DNA of 64,000 bases from Bacteroidales bacterium (lineage in GTDB: Bacteria > Bacteroidota > Bacteroidia > Bacteroidales > WCHB1-69). This document shows, in pieces, positions 51,887-61,316 of this stretch (position 1 is its first letter; each line of letters begins with the position of its first letter). The notes beneath the pieces are model-generated. The model searched no databases and had not been told where the DNA came from. It was given only the letters and a program-made list of their open reading frames with translations. Location of the stretch: assembly GCA_017454945.1 (NCBI GenBank), contig JAFTCA010000010.1, forward strand, positions 62,001 through 126,000, in the 5' to 3' direction. The position numbers and the translations under genes were made by a program.

Positions 51887-53287
51887 ATGAAGATAGATTT
51901 CTTAGGTGCCACCTCCGAAGTTACGGGCAGCAAGTTTCTGCTCACCACCAAACAAGGAAAGAAAATATTGTTAGACTGCGGTATGTATCAGGGCAAAGGT
52001 CTGGAGACCGACGCCATGAACCGCGACCTCGGCTTCGACCCCGCCGAGATTGACTACCTGCTACTGTCGCACGCCCATATCGACCACTCGGGCTTGATAC
52101 CCTACATCCACAAGCTGGGCTTCAAAGGCACCGTCTTCTGCACGCCTGCCACCCGCGACCTCTGTTCGATCATGCTGCCCGACTCAGGCAAGATTCAAGA
52201 AGCTGATACCGTGCAATTTAACAAAAAAAGAGCGCTTCAGAAGCTGCCACCGGTAGAGCCTATCTACACCATGAAAGACGCCGCCGCCTGCATGCACCTT
52301 TTTGTCAGCATACCCTACGACCTGCCTTTCAGCATCACCCCCGACTTCTCGGTACGCTTTATCAACACGGGGCACATGCTGGGCAGCTCGGCTATCTACA
52401 TGACCATCAAGGAGGGACGCTCGGTGAAGACGCTCTGCTACACGGGCGACATCGGCCGCTACAACAAGAAGATACTGCCCGACCCCGTATCCTTCCCGCC
52501 GGCACAATACATCATCACCGAATCGACCTACGGCAATAGGCTGCACAGCACCATCGACCGCGCCGAAGAGGAGCTGATGCTAGTGGTGAAAGACGCCATC
52601 CTGCAACGGGGCGGCAAGCTCATCATCCCTTCGTTCGCCATCGGAAGAACCCAAGATATTGTCTTTGCCCTGCAAAACTTGAAAAAGAAAAACAATCTGC
52701 CCGATGTGGACATCTTCGTGGACAGCCCCTTGGCCACCTCCGCCACCAACATCTTCCGCCTGCATAGCGACTGCTTCAATGAGGAGATGCAGGAGTACAT
52801 CAAGACTGACCCCGACCCGTTCGGATTCGAAAACCTGCACTATGTGCGCACCATCGACGACTCGAAGAAACTCAACACCTACAACCGCCCCTGCATCATC
52901 ATCTCGGCATCGGGCATGATGGAGGCCGGCCGTGTTAAGCACCACCTGGCCAACAACATAGAAAACCCAAAGACCACCATCCTATCGGTGGGCTATTGCT
53001 CACCTACCACACTGGGTGCCAAGATTTTGCGTGGCGACAAAGAAGTCTCCATCTTCGGTGTCAAATACAAAGTACGCGCCGCCGTCAAGAGCATCGAAGC
53101 CTACTCGGGCCACGCCGACTACCACGAACTGATACAATACCTCTCGAACCAGAAGACCCGTACGCTGAAGAAAATCTTCATCGTGCACGGCGAGGATGAG
53201 TCGCGCACAGAGTACGAACAGCACCTGCACGAGGCAGGCCTGAAAAAGACATACATCCCAAAATTCAAGGAAGAGGTGGAGATATAA
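51887..53287 (+). CDS. Metallo-beta-lactamase / beta-CASP RNA-processing-type protein
   Basis: A 466-residue MBL-fold protein with the metal-binding HAHIDHSG motif, GHMLGSSAIYM, CYTGDIGRYNKKILPDP, the beta-CASP domain (about 185-370, SFAIGRTQDIVFALQNLK, SASGMMEAGRVKHHL) and the C-terminal RNA-specificity motif AYSGHADYHELIQYL. Homologues are CPSF73/RNase J-like nucleases, so an RNA-cleaving role is likely. Position between the repeat spacer and ackA gives no pathway hint. Confidence 0.9.
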   Translation: MKIDFLGATSEVTGSKFLLTTKQGKKILLDCGMYQGKGLETDAMNRDLGFDPAEIDYLLLSHAHIDHSGLIPYIHKLGFKGTVFCTPATRDLCSIMLPDSGKIQEADTVQFNKKRALQKLPPVEPIYTMKDAAACMHLFVSIPYDLPFSITPDFSVRFINTGHMLGSSAIYMTIKEGRSVKTLCYTGDIGRYNKKILPDPVSFPPAQYIITESTYGNRLHSTIDRAEEELMLVVKDAILQRGGKLIIPSFAIGRTQDIVFALQNLKKKNNLPDVDIFVDSPLATSATNIFRLHSDCFNEEMQEYIKTDPDPFGFENLHYVRTIDDSKKLNTYNRPCIIISASGMMEAGRVKHHLANNIENPKTTILSVGYCSPTTLGAKILRGDKEVSIFGVKYKVRAAVKSIEAYSGHADYHELIQYLSNQKTRTLKKIFIVHGEDESRTEYEQHLHEAGLKKTYIPKFKEEVEI

Positions 53288-53289
53288 AA

Positions 53290-53323
53290 AATGTAGAGAC
53301 GCGCCATGGCGCGTCTCTACATT
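53290..53323. repeat. REP-like GTAG/CTAC palindrome, copy 6
   Basis: Perfect 34-bp palindrome; inner 28 bp (53293-53320) has arm GTAGAGACGCGCCA. Lies between the convergent MBL gene and ackA. Confidence 0.85.
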
Positions 53324-53367
53324 GAATACCCCAAAATGGTTTGGGACGAACCGATTCGCCCAAATTT

Positions 53368-54564
53368 TTATTTCACCAAATTGTAAGTATCGGTGGCAAT
53401 TACCAACTCTTCGTCGGTGGGGAATACCACTACGGTCACTTTCGAATCGGGGGTTGAAATCACGCGGGCTTCGCCAACGGTCTCCTCATTGATTTTCTTG
53501 TCGATTTTAATGCCGAGGAATTCCATGTTGGAGAGGATGGGATCACGCATAAACCAAGCGTTCTCGCCAATACCGCCAGTCATAACCACGAGGTCCATGC
53601 CGTTCATCTCGGCAGCGTAAGCGCCGATATATTTTTTCACTCTCTGGGCGAACATGTTGAACGCGTAGGTGCAGCGCTCGTCACCGGCATCGCGGCCTGC
53701 GCGCACGTCGCGCATATCCTGCTTGCCACCGCTCACGCCTACCAAGCCCGACTTCTTGTTGAGCACGGTGTTCAGCGTTTTCATGTCCATGTTTTCGTGT
53801 TCAACCAGATACATCACTGCGCCAGCGTCAATGTCACCGCAGCGGCTGCCCATCACGAGGCCTTCCACAGGAGTGAAGCCCATCGAAGTATCCACCGACT
53901 TGCCGTTCTTAACAGCGGCGATAGAGGCACCGCTACCGAGGTGGCAGGTCACAATTTTCAGGTCTTTCCAGTCCTTGCCAATCATCTTGGCGGCATTTTC
54001 GGCCACAAACTTATGGCTGGTGCCGTGGAAGCCGTAACGACGGATGCGGTATTTCTGATAATATTCGTAAGGAATGGCGTAGAGGTACGATTCGGCGGGC
54101 ATCGTCAAGTGGAACGATGTGTCGAACACGGCTGCCATGGGAACACCTGGCAGCACTTCCTGCATGGCGCGGATACCGGCCAAGCTGCCCGGAATGTGCA
54201 ACGGAGCAATGTCGCGCAACTTCTCAATCTCTGCAATCACAGCATCGCTGATAACTGCACTCTGCGGGAAAGCTTCGCCGCCGTGAGCCACACGATGACC
54301 TACAGCGCCGATCTCCTTCAGGTCGGAGATGACACCCATCTTGGCATCGGTCAATGCGTTCAAAACTATCTTGATACCTGCAGTATGGTCGGGAATAGGC
54401 AACTGCTCGTAATGTTTCTCGCCATTATATTTGTGTGTAAACTCACCCATTTCAAGGCCGATACGTTCCAAAAGACCTTTGGCCATCACCTTGGCATTGT
54501 TGTCCATATCGATCAACTGATACTTGATGGACGAACTGCCACAATTTAAAACCAGAATTTTCAT
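53368..54564 (-). CDS. ackA: Acetate kinase
   Basis: A 398-residue ASKHA-fold kinase: MKILVLNCGSSSIKYQLI at the start, GHRVAHGGE, YGFHGTSHKFV, CHLGSGASIAAVKNG, SMGFTPVEGLVMGSRCGDID and FTGGIGEN-like MTGGIGENAW. It makes ATP from acetyl phosphate. pta is not adjacent. The 287-bp upstream gap (54565-54851) has a -7 box TAAATTTG (54711-54718, minus) and a 9-bp inverted repeat TTGCTCAAA (54623) / TTTGAGCAA (54694) in the leader. Confidence 0.95.
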   Translation of the reverse strand: MKILVLNCGSSSIKYQLIDMDNNAKVMAKGLLERIGLEMGEFTHKYNGEKHYEQLPIPDHTAGIKIVLNALTDAKMGVISDLKEIGAVGHRVAHGGEAFPQSAVISDAVIAEIEKLRDIAPLHIPGSLAGIRAMQEVLPGVPMAAVFDTSFHLTMPAESYLYAIPYEYYQKYRIRRYGFHGTSHKFVAENAAKMIGKDWKDLKIVTCHLGSGASIAAVKNGKSVDTSMGFTPVEGLVMGSRCGDIDAGAVMYLVEHENMDMKTLNTVLNKKSGLVGVSGGKQDMRDVRAGRDAGDERCTYAFNMFAQRVKKYIGAYAAEMNGMDLVVMTGGIGENAWFMRDPILSNMEFLGIKIDKKINEETVGEARVISTPDSKVTVVVFPTDEELVIATDTYNLVK

Positions 54565-54710
54565 TTTATTGTATTTAATTGATTAATAATTGATTGTCGC
54601 TTTTCTCTTTTGCCTAAAATCATTGCTCAAAACACATTGCCGTATTCCTAAAAGTTAACATCCTTATTCTTAACAATTTAACAATCACCATTCTTTGAGC
54701 AAAAGTGAGG

Positions 54711-54718
54711 CAAATTTA
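54711..54718 (-). promoter_or_regulatory. -7 promoter box TAAATTTG, probable ackA promoter
   Basis: About 147 bases before the ackA ATG at 54564, with the 9-bp inverted repeat in the leader between them. Confidence 0.45.
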
Positions 54719-54820
54719 ATAAATTTTCTATTCCGAAATCTAAAGATGTGCTATTTAAAGTTCTTTTCCGCACAAAAAAAATCACAAAAAATAATCTTTG
54801 GATTTTCATAAAAAAATCCT

Positions 54821-54828
54821 TATCTTTG
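54821..54828 (+). promoter_or_regulatory. -7 promoter box TATCTTTG for the unknown-lipoprotein-meaB-xerD operon
   Basis: 23 bases before ATG 54852. Confidence 0.65.
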
Positions 54829-54851
54829 CGACACTATAAAAACTCATCATC

Positions 54852-55451
54852 ATGCCCAATCTCTGCGACAGTATTAAGGATTTACGCACCCATGTGGAAT
54901 ACACATTAGACCATCCCATTCACACTTTTTCTGATTTGAAGTTCCTTGCATGGAACATCTCGGAAAAAACGGGGGAAACAGTCTATCCCGAAATTTTCAA
55001 ACCTATTTGGAACATCGATGACGACGGAAGCATCCCCATTCTGATTTCCACCCTGCGCATCATGGCCGAATATGTCAACATTCCCGAGTGGACCACCTAC
55101 AAAAAACTGAATAACAGCATTGACGAATTGGCCCAAAACAACATTTTCCTCTATACAAGTCTGTCGCCCCAACAGTTGGAAGTGGGCAACCATGTCGAGA
55201 TTGGCTGGGGAAAAATCTCTTTCTGCTACCTTGACTACTATGGCGACGACCGGTTTTTCATCCGCCGCTCCATCCACACCAAATTGGAGGCAGGCGACAC
55301 TTTCCGCTGCAAACTGTTCGAAGTAGGCAAGCCCGCCCAGCTTACCCACCTTGACACCAAGACCGATAAAGACCTGATACTGATTCTGGGACAGAAAGAG
55401 GGTTTGAAGAACATTCAGGTTATCACTCAGAAAATAGATAAATTCTTATGA
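54852..55451 (+). CDS. Cytoplasmic protein of unknown function
   Basis: A 199-residue protein without signal peptide or membrane helix: N-terminal helical half (IKDLRTHVEYTLDHPIHTFS, WNISEKTGETVYPEIFKPIW, ISTLRIMAEYVNIPEWTTYK) and a C-terminal beta half (VGNHVEIGWGKISFCYLDYY, LEAGDTFRCKLFEVGKPAQL). I recognise no family. Its stop overlaps the start of the lipoprotein gene (ATGA), so the two are coupled; meaB and xerD follow within 12 bases each. Confidence 0.75.
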   Translation: MPNLCDSIKDLRTHVEYTLDHPIHTFSDLKFLAWNISEKTGETVYPEIFKPIWNIDDDGSIPILISTLRIMAEYVNIPEWTTYKKLNNSIDELAQNNIFLYTSLSPQQLEVGNHVEIGWGKISFCYLDYYGDDRFFIRRSIHTKLEAGDTFRCKLFEVGKPAQLTHLDTKTDKDLILILGQKEGLKNIQVITQKIDKFL

Positions 55452-55702
55452 AACAGATATTTGTGATTACAAGTTTTGCATTGGCCCTGCTATTGGGAAC
55501 CACCTCGTGCGACAAAGGCTGCACCTGCAAATATTACGACGAGAACGGCAATTTGGTGGAAACCGAGAATTGGGACAGCGACGTGATGAGCGAAGCCGAG
55601 TGCAGTTCCCGAGACGGCCAGACCAACGTTTCCATTACCGTGGATAGCGAGAGCATGGTGGCCAGTCGCGTGGAATGCACCTCTGGAACATCCTCTTATT
55701 AA
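55448..55702 (+). CDS. Small cysteine-containing lipoprotein
   Basis: An 84-residue lipoprotein: signal peptide and lipobox LGTTSC, then a 60-residue domain starting DKGCTCKYYDENGNLVETEN, with Cys in CTC and two later Cys (AECSS, VECTSG). It overlaps the stop of the upstream gene by 4 bases. Short lipoproteins of this type with KGCTCKYYD occur widely in Bacteroidales; function unknown. Confidence 0.78.
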   Translation: MKQIFVITSFALALLLGTTSCDKGCTCKYYDENGNLVETENWDSDVMSEAECSSRDGQTNVSITVDSESMVASRVECTSGTSSY

Positions 55703-55714
55703 GCCTATTACATT

Positions 55715-56779
55715 ATGGATGATACTTTCAATTCGGCATTGAGCGTACAGGAGGGCATCGAACAGCCTTCGGAAGTGAACCCCTACCTCACCAAGCGGCA
55801 GCCCAAACGTGAGCTGACCGCCGACGAGTGTGTGGAGGGCATCCTCCGTGGCGACAGGGTGGTGCTCAGTCGCGCTATCACACTGATTGAGAGTACGAAG
55901 CCCGAGCATTACGCCAAAGGGCAAGAGGTCATTGAGCGCTGCCTGCCCCACAGCGGCAACTCCATCCGTATTGGCATCACGGGCGTGCCAGGAGCTGGCA
56001 AGAGCACCTTCATCGAGAGTTTCGGCACCTACCTCACCACTCAGGGCCACAAAGTGGCAGTGCTCGCCATCGACCCGAGCAGCGAACGCTCGAAGGGCAG
56101 CATCTTAGGCGACAAGACACGCATGGAGAGCCTGTCGGTCAACCCCAAGGCCTTCATCCGCCCCACCCCGTCGGGCCTGACTTTAGGCGGTGTGGCACGC
56201 AAAACCCGCGAGACCATCATCCTGTGCGAGGCCGCCGGCTTTGACACGATACTCGTCGAAACCGTCGGCGTGGGCCAGTCAGAAACCATCGTCAAGTCGA
56301 TGACCGACTTCTTCCTGCTGCTGCTCATTGCGGGCGCCGGTGACGAACTACAGGGCATCAAGCGCGGCATCATGGAGATGGCCGACGCCATTGTCATCAC
56401 CAAAGCCGATGGCGACAACCAACTCAAGGCGCAGCAGGCCCGCAACCAGTACCAGTCGGTCATCAACCTCTTTCCCGCCAACGACAACGGCTGGCAAGTG
56501 CCCGTCACCACCTGCTCGGTGTACGACCAGTCCTCCATCATCGCCGTCTCCAACCTCATCAACCGCTTCGCCGAAGAGACCCGCGCCAACGGCTTCTTCC
56601 ACCTGCAACGCAACCAACAGCTGGTGAAGAGTTTCTACGAATGGATAGATTTCTCCATCAAAAGCCGCTTTTACGAAAACACTGAGGTTAAACAACTGAT
56701 TGAAAAACTGTTGCCGCAAATCCAAAGCGGACATATCACGCCTTACCAAGCTGGACATCAGATTTTGGAAAACCATTAA
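55715..56779 (+). CDS. meaB: MeaB/ArgK-family GTPase, methylmalonyl-CoA mutase chaperone
   Basis: A 354-residue G3E P-loop GTPase: GVPGAGKSTFIESFG (Walker A from residue 90), VLAIDPSSERSKGSILGDKT, RPTPSGLTLGGVARKT, VETVGVGQSE and VITKADGDN. MeaB guards the B12-dependent methylmalonyl-CoA mutase, loading and repairing its cofactor. mutA/mutB are not in the window. It gives a biochemical reason for the B12 uptake locus 46 kb away. 12 bases after the lipoprotein gene and 11 before xerD. Confidence 0.92.
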   Translation: MDDTFNSALSVQEGIEQPSEVNPYLTKRQPKRELTADECVEGILRGDRVVLSRAITLIESTKPEHYAKGQEVIERCLPHSGNSIRIGITGVPGAGKSTFIESFGTYLTTQGHKVAVLAIDPSSERSKGSILGDKTRMESLSVNPKAFIRPTPSGLTLGGVARKTRETIILCEAAGFDTILVETVGVGQSETIVKSMTDFFLLLLIAGAGDELQGIKRGIMEMADAIVITKADGDNQLKAQQARNQYQSVINLFPANDNGWQVPVTTCSVYDQSSIIAVSNLINRFAEETRANGFFHLQRNQQLVKSFYEWIDFSIKSRFYENTEVKQLIEKLLPQIQSGHITPYQAGHQILENH

Positions 56780-56790
56780 CAACAACACGG

Positions 56791-57684
56791 GTGAACAGCT
56801 CAGAACAATACCTCCAACGGTTTTACCAGTACATACGCATCGAAAAGTCACTGTCGCCCAGGACGGTGGAAGCCTACATGCGCGACATCCGGAAGTTTTA
56901 CGATTTTCTCGGAGGCCGCAAAGAACTCGACAAGGTGGAATTAGCTGATTTACAAGAATTTCTAACTACCTTGTATGACGAAAAAATACAGGCGCGGTCG
57001 CAAGCGCGCATCATCTCGGGCATCAAGGCATTTTACCACTTTTTAGTTTTCGAGAACTCCATAGAGGAGGACCCCACCGAGCTGCTCGACTCGCCCAAAA
57101 TTGGGCGGAAGTTGCCCTCGGTGCTCTCCATTCCTGAGATAGAGTCCATCCTCGACTGCATTGACCTGAGCAAGCCTGAGGGCCACCGCAACAAAGCCAT
57201 CATCGAAGTGCTGTACGGCTGCGGGCTCCGTGTCAGCGAGCTTACCGAACTGCGACTCTCGTGGCTCCATTTCACCGACGGCTTCGTCCGCATCATCGGC
57301 AAGGGCAACAAAGAACGGCTGGTACCTATCGGACAGACGGCGCAGAAAGCCGTGATGCTCTATGTGGAAGGCGAACGCGAGAAACTTAAGATCAAAAAGG
57401 GCTGCGAAGATATCGTCTTCCTCAACCGACGCGGCAGTAAGCTCACCCGCGCCATGATCTTCCATATTATTAAGGAGTTAGCACACAAAGCAGGCATCAC
57501 CAAGACCATCAGTCCGCATACCTTCCGCCACTCTTTCGCCACCCACCTCATCGATGGCGGCGCCGACCTGCGTGCTGTGCAGGAGATGCTCGGCCATGAG
57601 AGCATCATCACTACTGAAATCTACACCCACCTCGACCGCAACTATATCAAGGAGAATATCGCTAAGTATCACCCTCGATATTAA
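56791..57684 (+). CDS. xerD: Tyrosine recombinase XerD
   Basis: A 297-residue tyrosine recombinase with N-terminal core-binding domain (about 5-90, FYQYIRIEKSLSPRTVEAYM) and catalytic domain: Arg in GCGLRVSELTELR, Lys in IGKGNKERLVPI, HTFRHSFATHLIDGGADLRA with H and R, GHESIITTEIYTHLDR with H and Tyr. It resolves chromosome dimers with XerC at dif. Start is GTG at 56791. Housekeeping form, not an integrase of the island. Confidence 0.93.
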   Translation: MNSSEQYLQRFYQYIRIEKSLSPRTVEAYMRDIRKFYDFLGGRKELDKVELADLQEFLTTLYDEKIQARSQARIISGIKAFYHFLVFENSIEEDPTELLDSPKIGRKLPSVLSIPEIESILDCIDLSKPEGHRNKAIIEVLYGCGLRVSELTELRLSWLHFTDGFVRIIGKGNKERLVPIGQTAQKAVMLYVEGEREKLKIKKGCEDIVFLNRRGSKLTRAMIFHIIKELAHKAGITKTISPHTFRHSFATHLIDGGADLRAVQEMLGHESIITTEIYTHLDRNYIKENIAKYHPRY

Positions 57685-57717
57685 CCCGCCGAAGGTTCCC
57701 CGTTTAAAAATTTTTTG

Positions 57718-57725
57718 TATCTTTG
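57718..57725 (+). promoter_or_regulatory. -7 promoter box TATCTTTG for elbB
   Basis: 42 bases before ATG 57768. Confidence 0.6.
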
Positions 57726-57767
57726 CCGTTTCCAAAGCGACATTAAAGATTTAATACATTGAGAAAT

Positions 57768-58415
57768 ATGAAAAAATTTGCTGTTATACTAAGCGGCTGC
57801 GGCTCTATGGACGGATCGGAAATTCACGAGGCGGTGATGACGCTGCTGGCCATCGACCGGAACGACTGTTCCTACACCATCTTTGCACCCGACAAACCGC
57901 AACGCAGTGTGGTGAACCATGCCACCAAAGAGAACATGAACGAGACGCGCAACATGCTGGTGGAAGCCGCCCGCATCGCCCGTGGCGACATCCATCCCAT
58001 CAGCGAGTATGACCCAACGCACTTCGATGCGCTGGTATTCCCCGGCGGCTTCGGCGCTGCCAAAAACCTCTTCACCTACGCATTTGATGGTGCCAAGGCC
58101 AAAGTGGACCCCGACATCGCCAAGATCATCAAGGAGACTCACAAGCTGCGCAAACCTATTGGTGCCCTGTGCATTGCACCCGTACTGCTGGCCTGCGTAC
58201 TGCACAACATCACCATCACCGTGGGCACCGACAAGCAGACCATCAGCGACGTGGAACAGATGGGCGCCACCCACATCAACACCAATCAGACCGAAGTCAT
58301 TGCCGACAAGGAAAACATGATTTTCTCGACACCCTGCTATATGCTGCCCGCCACCATCGCCGACATTGCCGATTGTGCAGAAAACCTGATTGAGGCTATT
58401 TTGGAAAATCTATAA
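57768..58415 (+). CDS. elbB: ElbB-like glyoxalase of the DJ-1/PfpI fold
   Basis: A 215-residue protein with KFAVILSGCGSMDGSEIHEA, LVFPGGFGAAKNLFTYAFDG and the nucleophile-elbow Cys in GALCIAPVLLA. ElbB (YhbL) proteins were linked to isoprenoid synthesis and show glyoxalase III activity. ATG at 57768 is preferred over TTG 57759. Confidence 0.9.
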   Translation: MKKFAVILSGCGSMDGSEIHEAVMTLLAIDRNDCSYTIFAPDKPQRSVVNHATKENMNETRNMLVEAARIARGDIHPISEYDPTHFDALVFPGGFGAAKNLFTYAFDGAKAKVDPDIAKIIKETHKLRKPIGALCIAPVLLACVLHNITITVGTDKQTISDVEQMGATHINTNQTEVIADKENMIFSTPCYMLPATIADIADCAENLIEAILENL

Positions 58416-58450
58416 TATTGATATATAACAATATACATCCCATCATACAA

Positions 58451-58477
58451 ACCTGCTCCTCAAAGCAGGTTTTTTTT
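58451..58477 (+). terminator. Intrinsic terminator of elbB
   Basis: Stem ACCTGCT / AGCAGGT with loop CCTCAA, followed by T7. Confidence 0.88.
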
Positions 58478-58489
58478 AAGTTTTTTTAT

Positions 58490-58497
58490 TAACTTTG
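58490..58497 (+). promoter_or_regulatory. -7 promoter box TAACTTTG for the C10 protease
   Basis: About 89 bases before ATG 58586. Confidence 0.55.
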
Positions 58498-58585
58498 CAC
58501 CGCAAAAAAGGTCAACTATATATTGTATCACCTATTAAACAATATTCTTACGAAATAAATAGACGACATAAAATCCAAATCCATT

Positions 58586-60715
58586 ATGAAATTGAAAAAA
58601 ATTGCTCTTTTAGTTACTTTCGTAGCGTTATTAGGTACTACCTTCGGAAATCCTGTTGATGTGAAGACCGCTCAAAAAGCTGCCGCCACCTTTGCAGCTT
58701 CCATTTCCCAAACCAAAGGGGCTCAAGACCTTAACCTGGTTTACACGGCCACTAACGAAACCGCAACCCTGAACTACTTCTATGTGTTCAATTCTGAAAA
58801 CGGTTTCGTCATGATTTCCGGCGACGACAACATGATTCCCGTACTGGCCTATTCAACCGAAAGTCAATTTACGACAGAAAATATGCCCGAGCATGTTGCT
58901 TCATTCTTGAAAGGCTATGAGAGAATGGCTCAATTTGTGATAGACAACAATGTGGTTTGCGTTCCTGAAAACACACAGGAATGGAACGAACTCATTAGCG
59001 GCACTTTCCGTGCCACCAAGGGTACTGATGCCGTTTCTCCCCTGCTGGGTGAAAACAAATGGGGACAATCCGGCAAAACTGTCAACGGCACTTACAAACC
59101 TCTCTACGATGCCAAATGTCCTAACAGAAACGGCCAATATGCTGTAACCGGCTGTATGGCAACCGTGCTGTCGCAGATTATCAGCTATCACAAATATCCC
59201 ACTAAAGGCTATGGCTCACACGAATACACGCCTGAAAGATTTGGCAATATCTATGGTAAACAGAGCTGCAACTTTGCCAACACCACTTTCGATTTCGCCA
59301 ATATGCCTCTCCAACTTACCCCCGTATCAAGCGCAACCCAAATCAATGCGGTAGCCACCCTGATGTACGCTTGCGGCGTTGGCGTTGAGATGGACTACGG
59401 AACCCAAGAATCGGGCGGTAGCGGCTCCGGTCTGGAAGAGCAAGCTTCCCACGTTCATAGCGGCCAATATGCTATCAAGCAATACTTTAACTATCCTTTA
59501 GCCACCATCATTTCAAGAAACACCATGGGCGATGCCTCCTTCTTGGCTACCATCAAGGCCGATTTGGACAAGAGCCTGCCCGTTGCTGTTACCGGCTTTG
59601 ACGCCAACCAAGAAAACGGACATATCTTCGTTTGCGACGGTTACGATGCCTCCAACAAGTTGCACATCAACTGGGGCTGGGACGGCAGCTTGAACGGCTA
59701 TTACGCATTGGGCGGTTTCACTCCTCGCTCAGGAACTATTTCTTATAACTTCAACTACAACAACCAGGCTATGGTTAACATCATCCCTGGCAACAAATTA
59801 ACGAACAATACTGCACTGGTGCTCAACGCCAAAGTGACCACCAATCCCGCTACGATACCTTGCGGTAATGCATTCACTGTTACCGCCCAACTCATCAATA
59901 AAGGCGGCAAGCCCTTCTCGGGTGAGGTACGTGCCTTCGCAGCTCAAGAATTTATGACTGTAGCAGCGCTCATTGAAAGCAAAACCGTAAACATTGCAGC
60001 TGGTGCTACCAGCAATATCACCTTCTCCTCTACGGGTATCACAGGCGTTTACACTGGCGCCCAAGCCATTATGATTGAATACAAAGCTAATGGTTCTTCC
60101 AGCTGGACCCGTGTAGCAGGTTTGGGAGCTAACACGATGCCTTACTACGCCAACTTTAGTGGCGACACCAAAGTATCGACCAGAGCACCCTACAACATCA
60201 CCTCTACTGCCGCAACCGTATGGGCTAAGATTGAACCCGGCTGCGCCACCATCGCCTCACGTGGTTTTGAATACAGAAAATCAACTGAAAGTTCCTACAA
60301 AACCACTTACGAAACTCCCAATGCCAACAACGAAATGACCAAAACGCTGACCGGTCTTTCTCCCAACACCACTTACAAAGTACGTGTATGGGCCCTCATG
60401 AACGGTCAGAGACAATACACCAACGACCAGACTTTCACCACCAGAAGCACGGGCATCGAAGACATCACCTTCGGCGATGTGACCGTTTACCCCAACCCCG
60501 CCAAGGATAAGCTCAACATCGACTTGACCGCTTCTTCACAGAAAGTGGACCAAATTGAACTGATCAACTCTCTGGGACAAAGTCTCTATCTCATCAACTC
60601 TCCCGCCAACACGCTGTACACCATTCCTACGGGTCACTACTCTAATGGCTTGTACTTCATCCGCCTCACCTCTACCGACGGTGTGGTAACCAAGAAAGTG
60701 CTTATCAGCAAATAG
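58586..60715 (+). CDS. C10-family (SpeB/streptopain-like) cysteine protease exported by T9SS
   Basis: A 709-residue secreted protease: signal peptide (to about 21); Spi/SpeB-like propeptide (about 22-140) with FYVFNSENGFVMISGDDNMI; papain-like catalytic domain (about 150-400) with Cys190 in VTGCMATVLSQIISYHKYP and His346 in GHIFVCDGYDASN, then LHINWGWDGSLNGYYALG; an immunoglobulin-like part; a fibronectin-III-like module (about 530-620); and a C-terminal T9SS type A sorting domain (VYPNPAKDKLNI ... GLYFIRLTSTDGVVTKKVLI). It should be cut free or anchored on the surface. Related to interpain and PrtT of Bacteroidales. Confidence 0.92.
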   Translation: MKLKKIALLVTFVALLGTTFGNPVDVKTAQKAAATFAASISQTKGAQDLNLVYTATNETATLNYFYVFNSENGFVMISGDDNMIPVLAYSTESQFTTENMPEHVASFLKGYERMAQFVIDNNVVCVPENTQEWNELISGTFRATKGTDAVSPLLGENKWGQSGKTVNGTYKPLYDAKCPNRNGQYAVTGCMATVLSQIISYHKYPTKGYGSHEYTPERFGNIYGKQSCNFANTTFDFANMPLQLTPVSSATQINAVATLMYACGVGVEMDYGTQESGGSGSGLEEQASHVHSGQYAIKQYFNYPLATIISRNTMGDASFLATIKADLDKSLPVAVTGFDANQENGHIFVCDGYDASNKLHINWGWDGSLNGYYALGGFTPRSGTISYNFNYNNQAMVNIIPGNKLTNNTALVLNAKVTTNPATIPCGNAFTVTAQLINKGGKPFSGEVRAFAAQEFMTVAALIESKTVNIAAGATSNITFSSTGITGVYTGAQAIMIEYKANGSSSWTRVAGLGANTMPYYANFSGDTKVSTRAPYNITSTAATVWAKIEPGCATIASRGFEYRKSTESSYKTTYETPNANNEMTKTLTGLSPNTTYKVRVWALMNGQRQYTNDQTFTTRSTGIEDITFGDVTVYPNPAKDKLNIDLTASSQKVDQIELINSLGQSLYLINSPANTLYTIPTGHYSNGLYFIRLTSTDGVVTKKVLISK

Positions 60716-60735
60716 GCGTTCTTTATTGATAAATC

Positions 60736-61293
60736 ATGACTAATCAAGAACATATAAAGCTTCTCCACCATGGGGAAGCTTTTTTTTCTGTCGCTCTTGT
60801 AGGCTTTCCAGGCGCTGGTAAGACCACTGTCGGGAAACAGCTGGCCCGAGCTCTTGACTATACGTTTCTTGATACAGACATCCTCTTTGGCGAACGATAC
60901 GAACTTCCTGTCAATCAGTTTATTAAAACTTACGGGGAAACCATCTTCCGCAAATGCGAATACGACCTGCTGAGCGACATCGTGGAGCAGCCCTATACGG
61001 TTATCTCGTGTGGCGGCGGCACACCCTGCTACGCCAACGCCATGGATCTGCTGCTGCAGAACGCCTTTACGATTTACATCAAGATGGCGCCCAAATCGTT
61101 ACAGCAACGGCTCGTCAACTCCAAACGCATCCGCCCGCTGGTCAACAAGGAGTCGCCCGAAGAGGTGGCGGCCTACATCGAAAAGACGCTCCCCATCAGA
61201 GAAGCGTACTACAGTCGCGCCCACCTCATCTACAAAGGCGAGGATTTCCACATTGACGAACTGATACAAAACTTACCAATAGACAAGCTTTAA
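60736..61293 (+). CDS. aroK: Shikimate kinase
   Basis: A 185-residue NMP-kinase-fold enzyme: P-loop GFPGAGKTTVGKQLA, FLDTDILFGERYE, FRKCEYDLL, VISCGGGTPCY and a C-terminal LID with KRIRPLV. It phosphorylates shikimate in aromatic amino-acid synthesis. The N-terminus is about 18 residues longer than usual; ATG at 60736 is the only upstream start. Stands 20 bases after the C10 protease. Confidence 0.9.
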   Translation: MTNQEHIKLLHHGEAFFSVALVGFPGAGKTTVGKQLARALDYTFLDTDILFGERYELPVNQFIKTYGETIFRKCEYDLLSDIVEQPYTVISCGGGTPCYANAMDLLLQNAFTIYIKMAPKSLQQRLVNSKRIRPLVNKESPEEVAAYIEKTLPIREAYYSRAHLIYKGEDFHIDELIQNLPIDKL

Positions 61294-61316
61294 ATCGTCT
61301 TTTCTGTACAGAACAA

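Noticed and set aside
56791..57684. Tyrosine recombinase as an integrase of a mobile island
   Set aside because: Sequence and operon context fit housekeeping XerD, and it is far from the accessory region.
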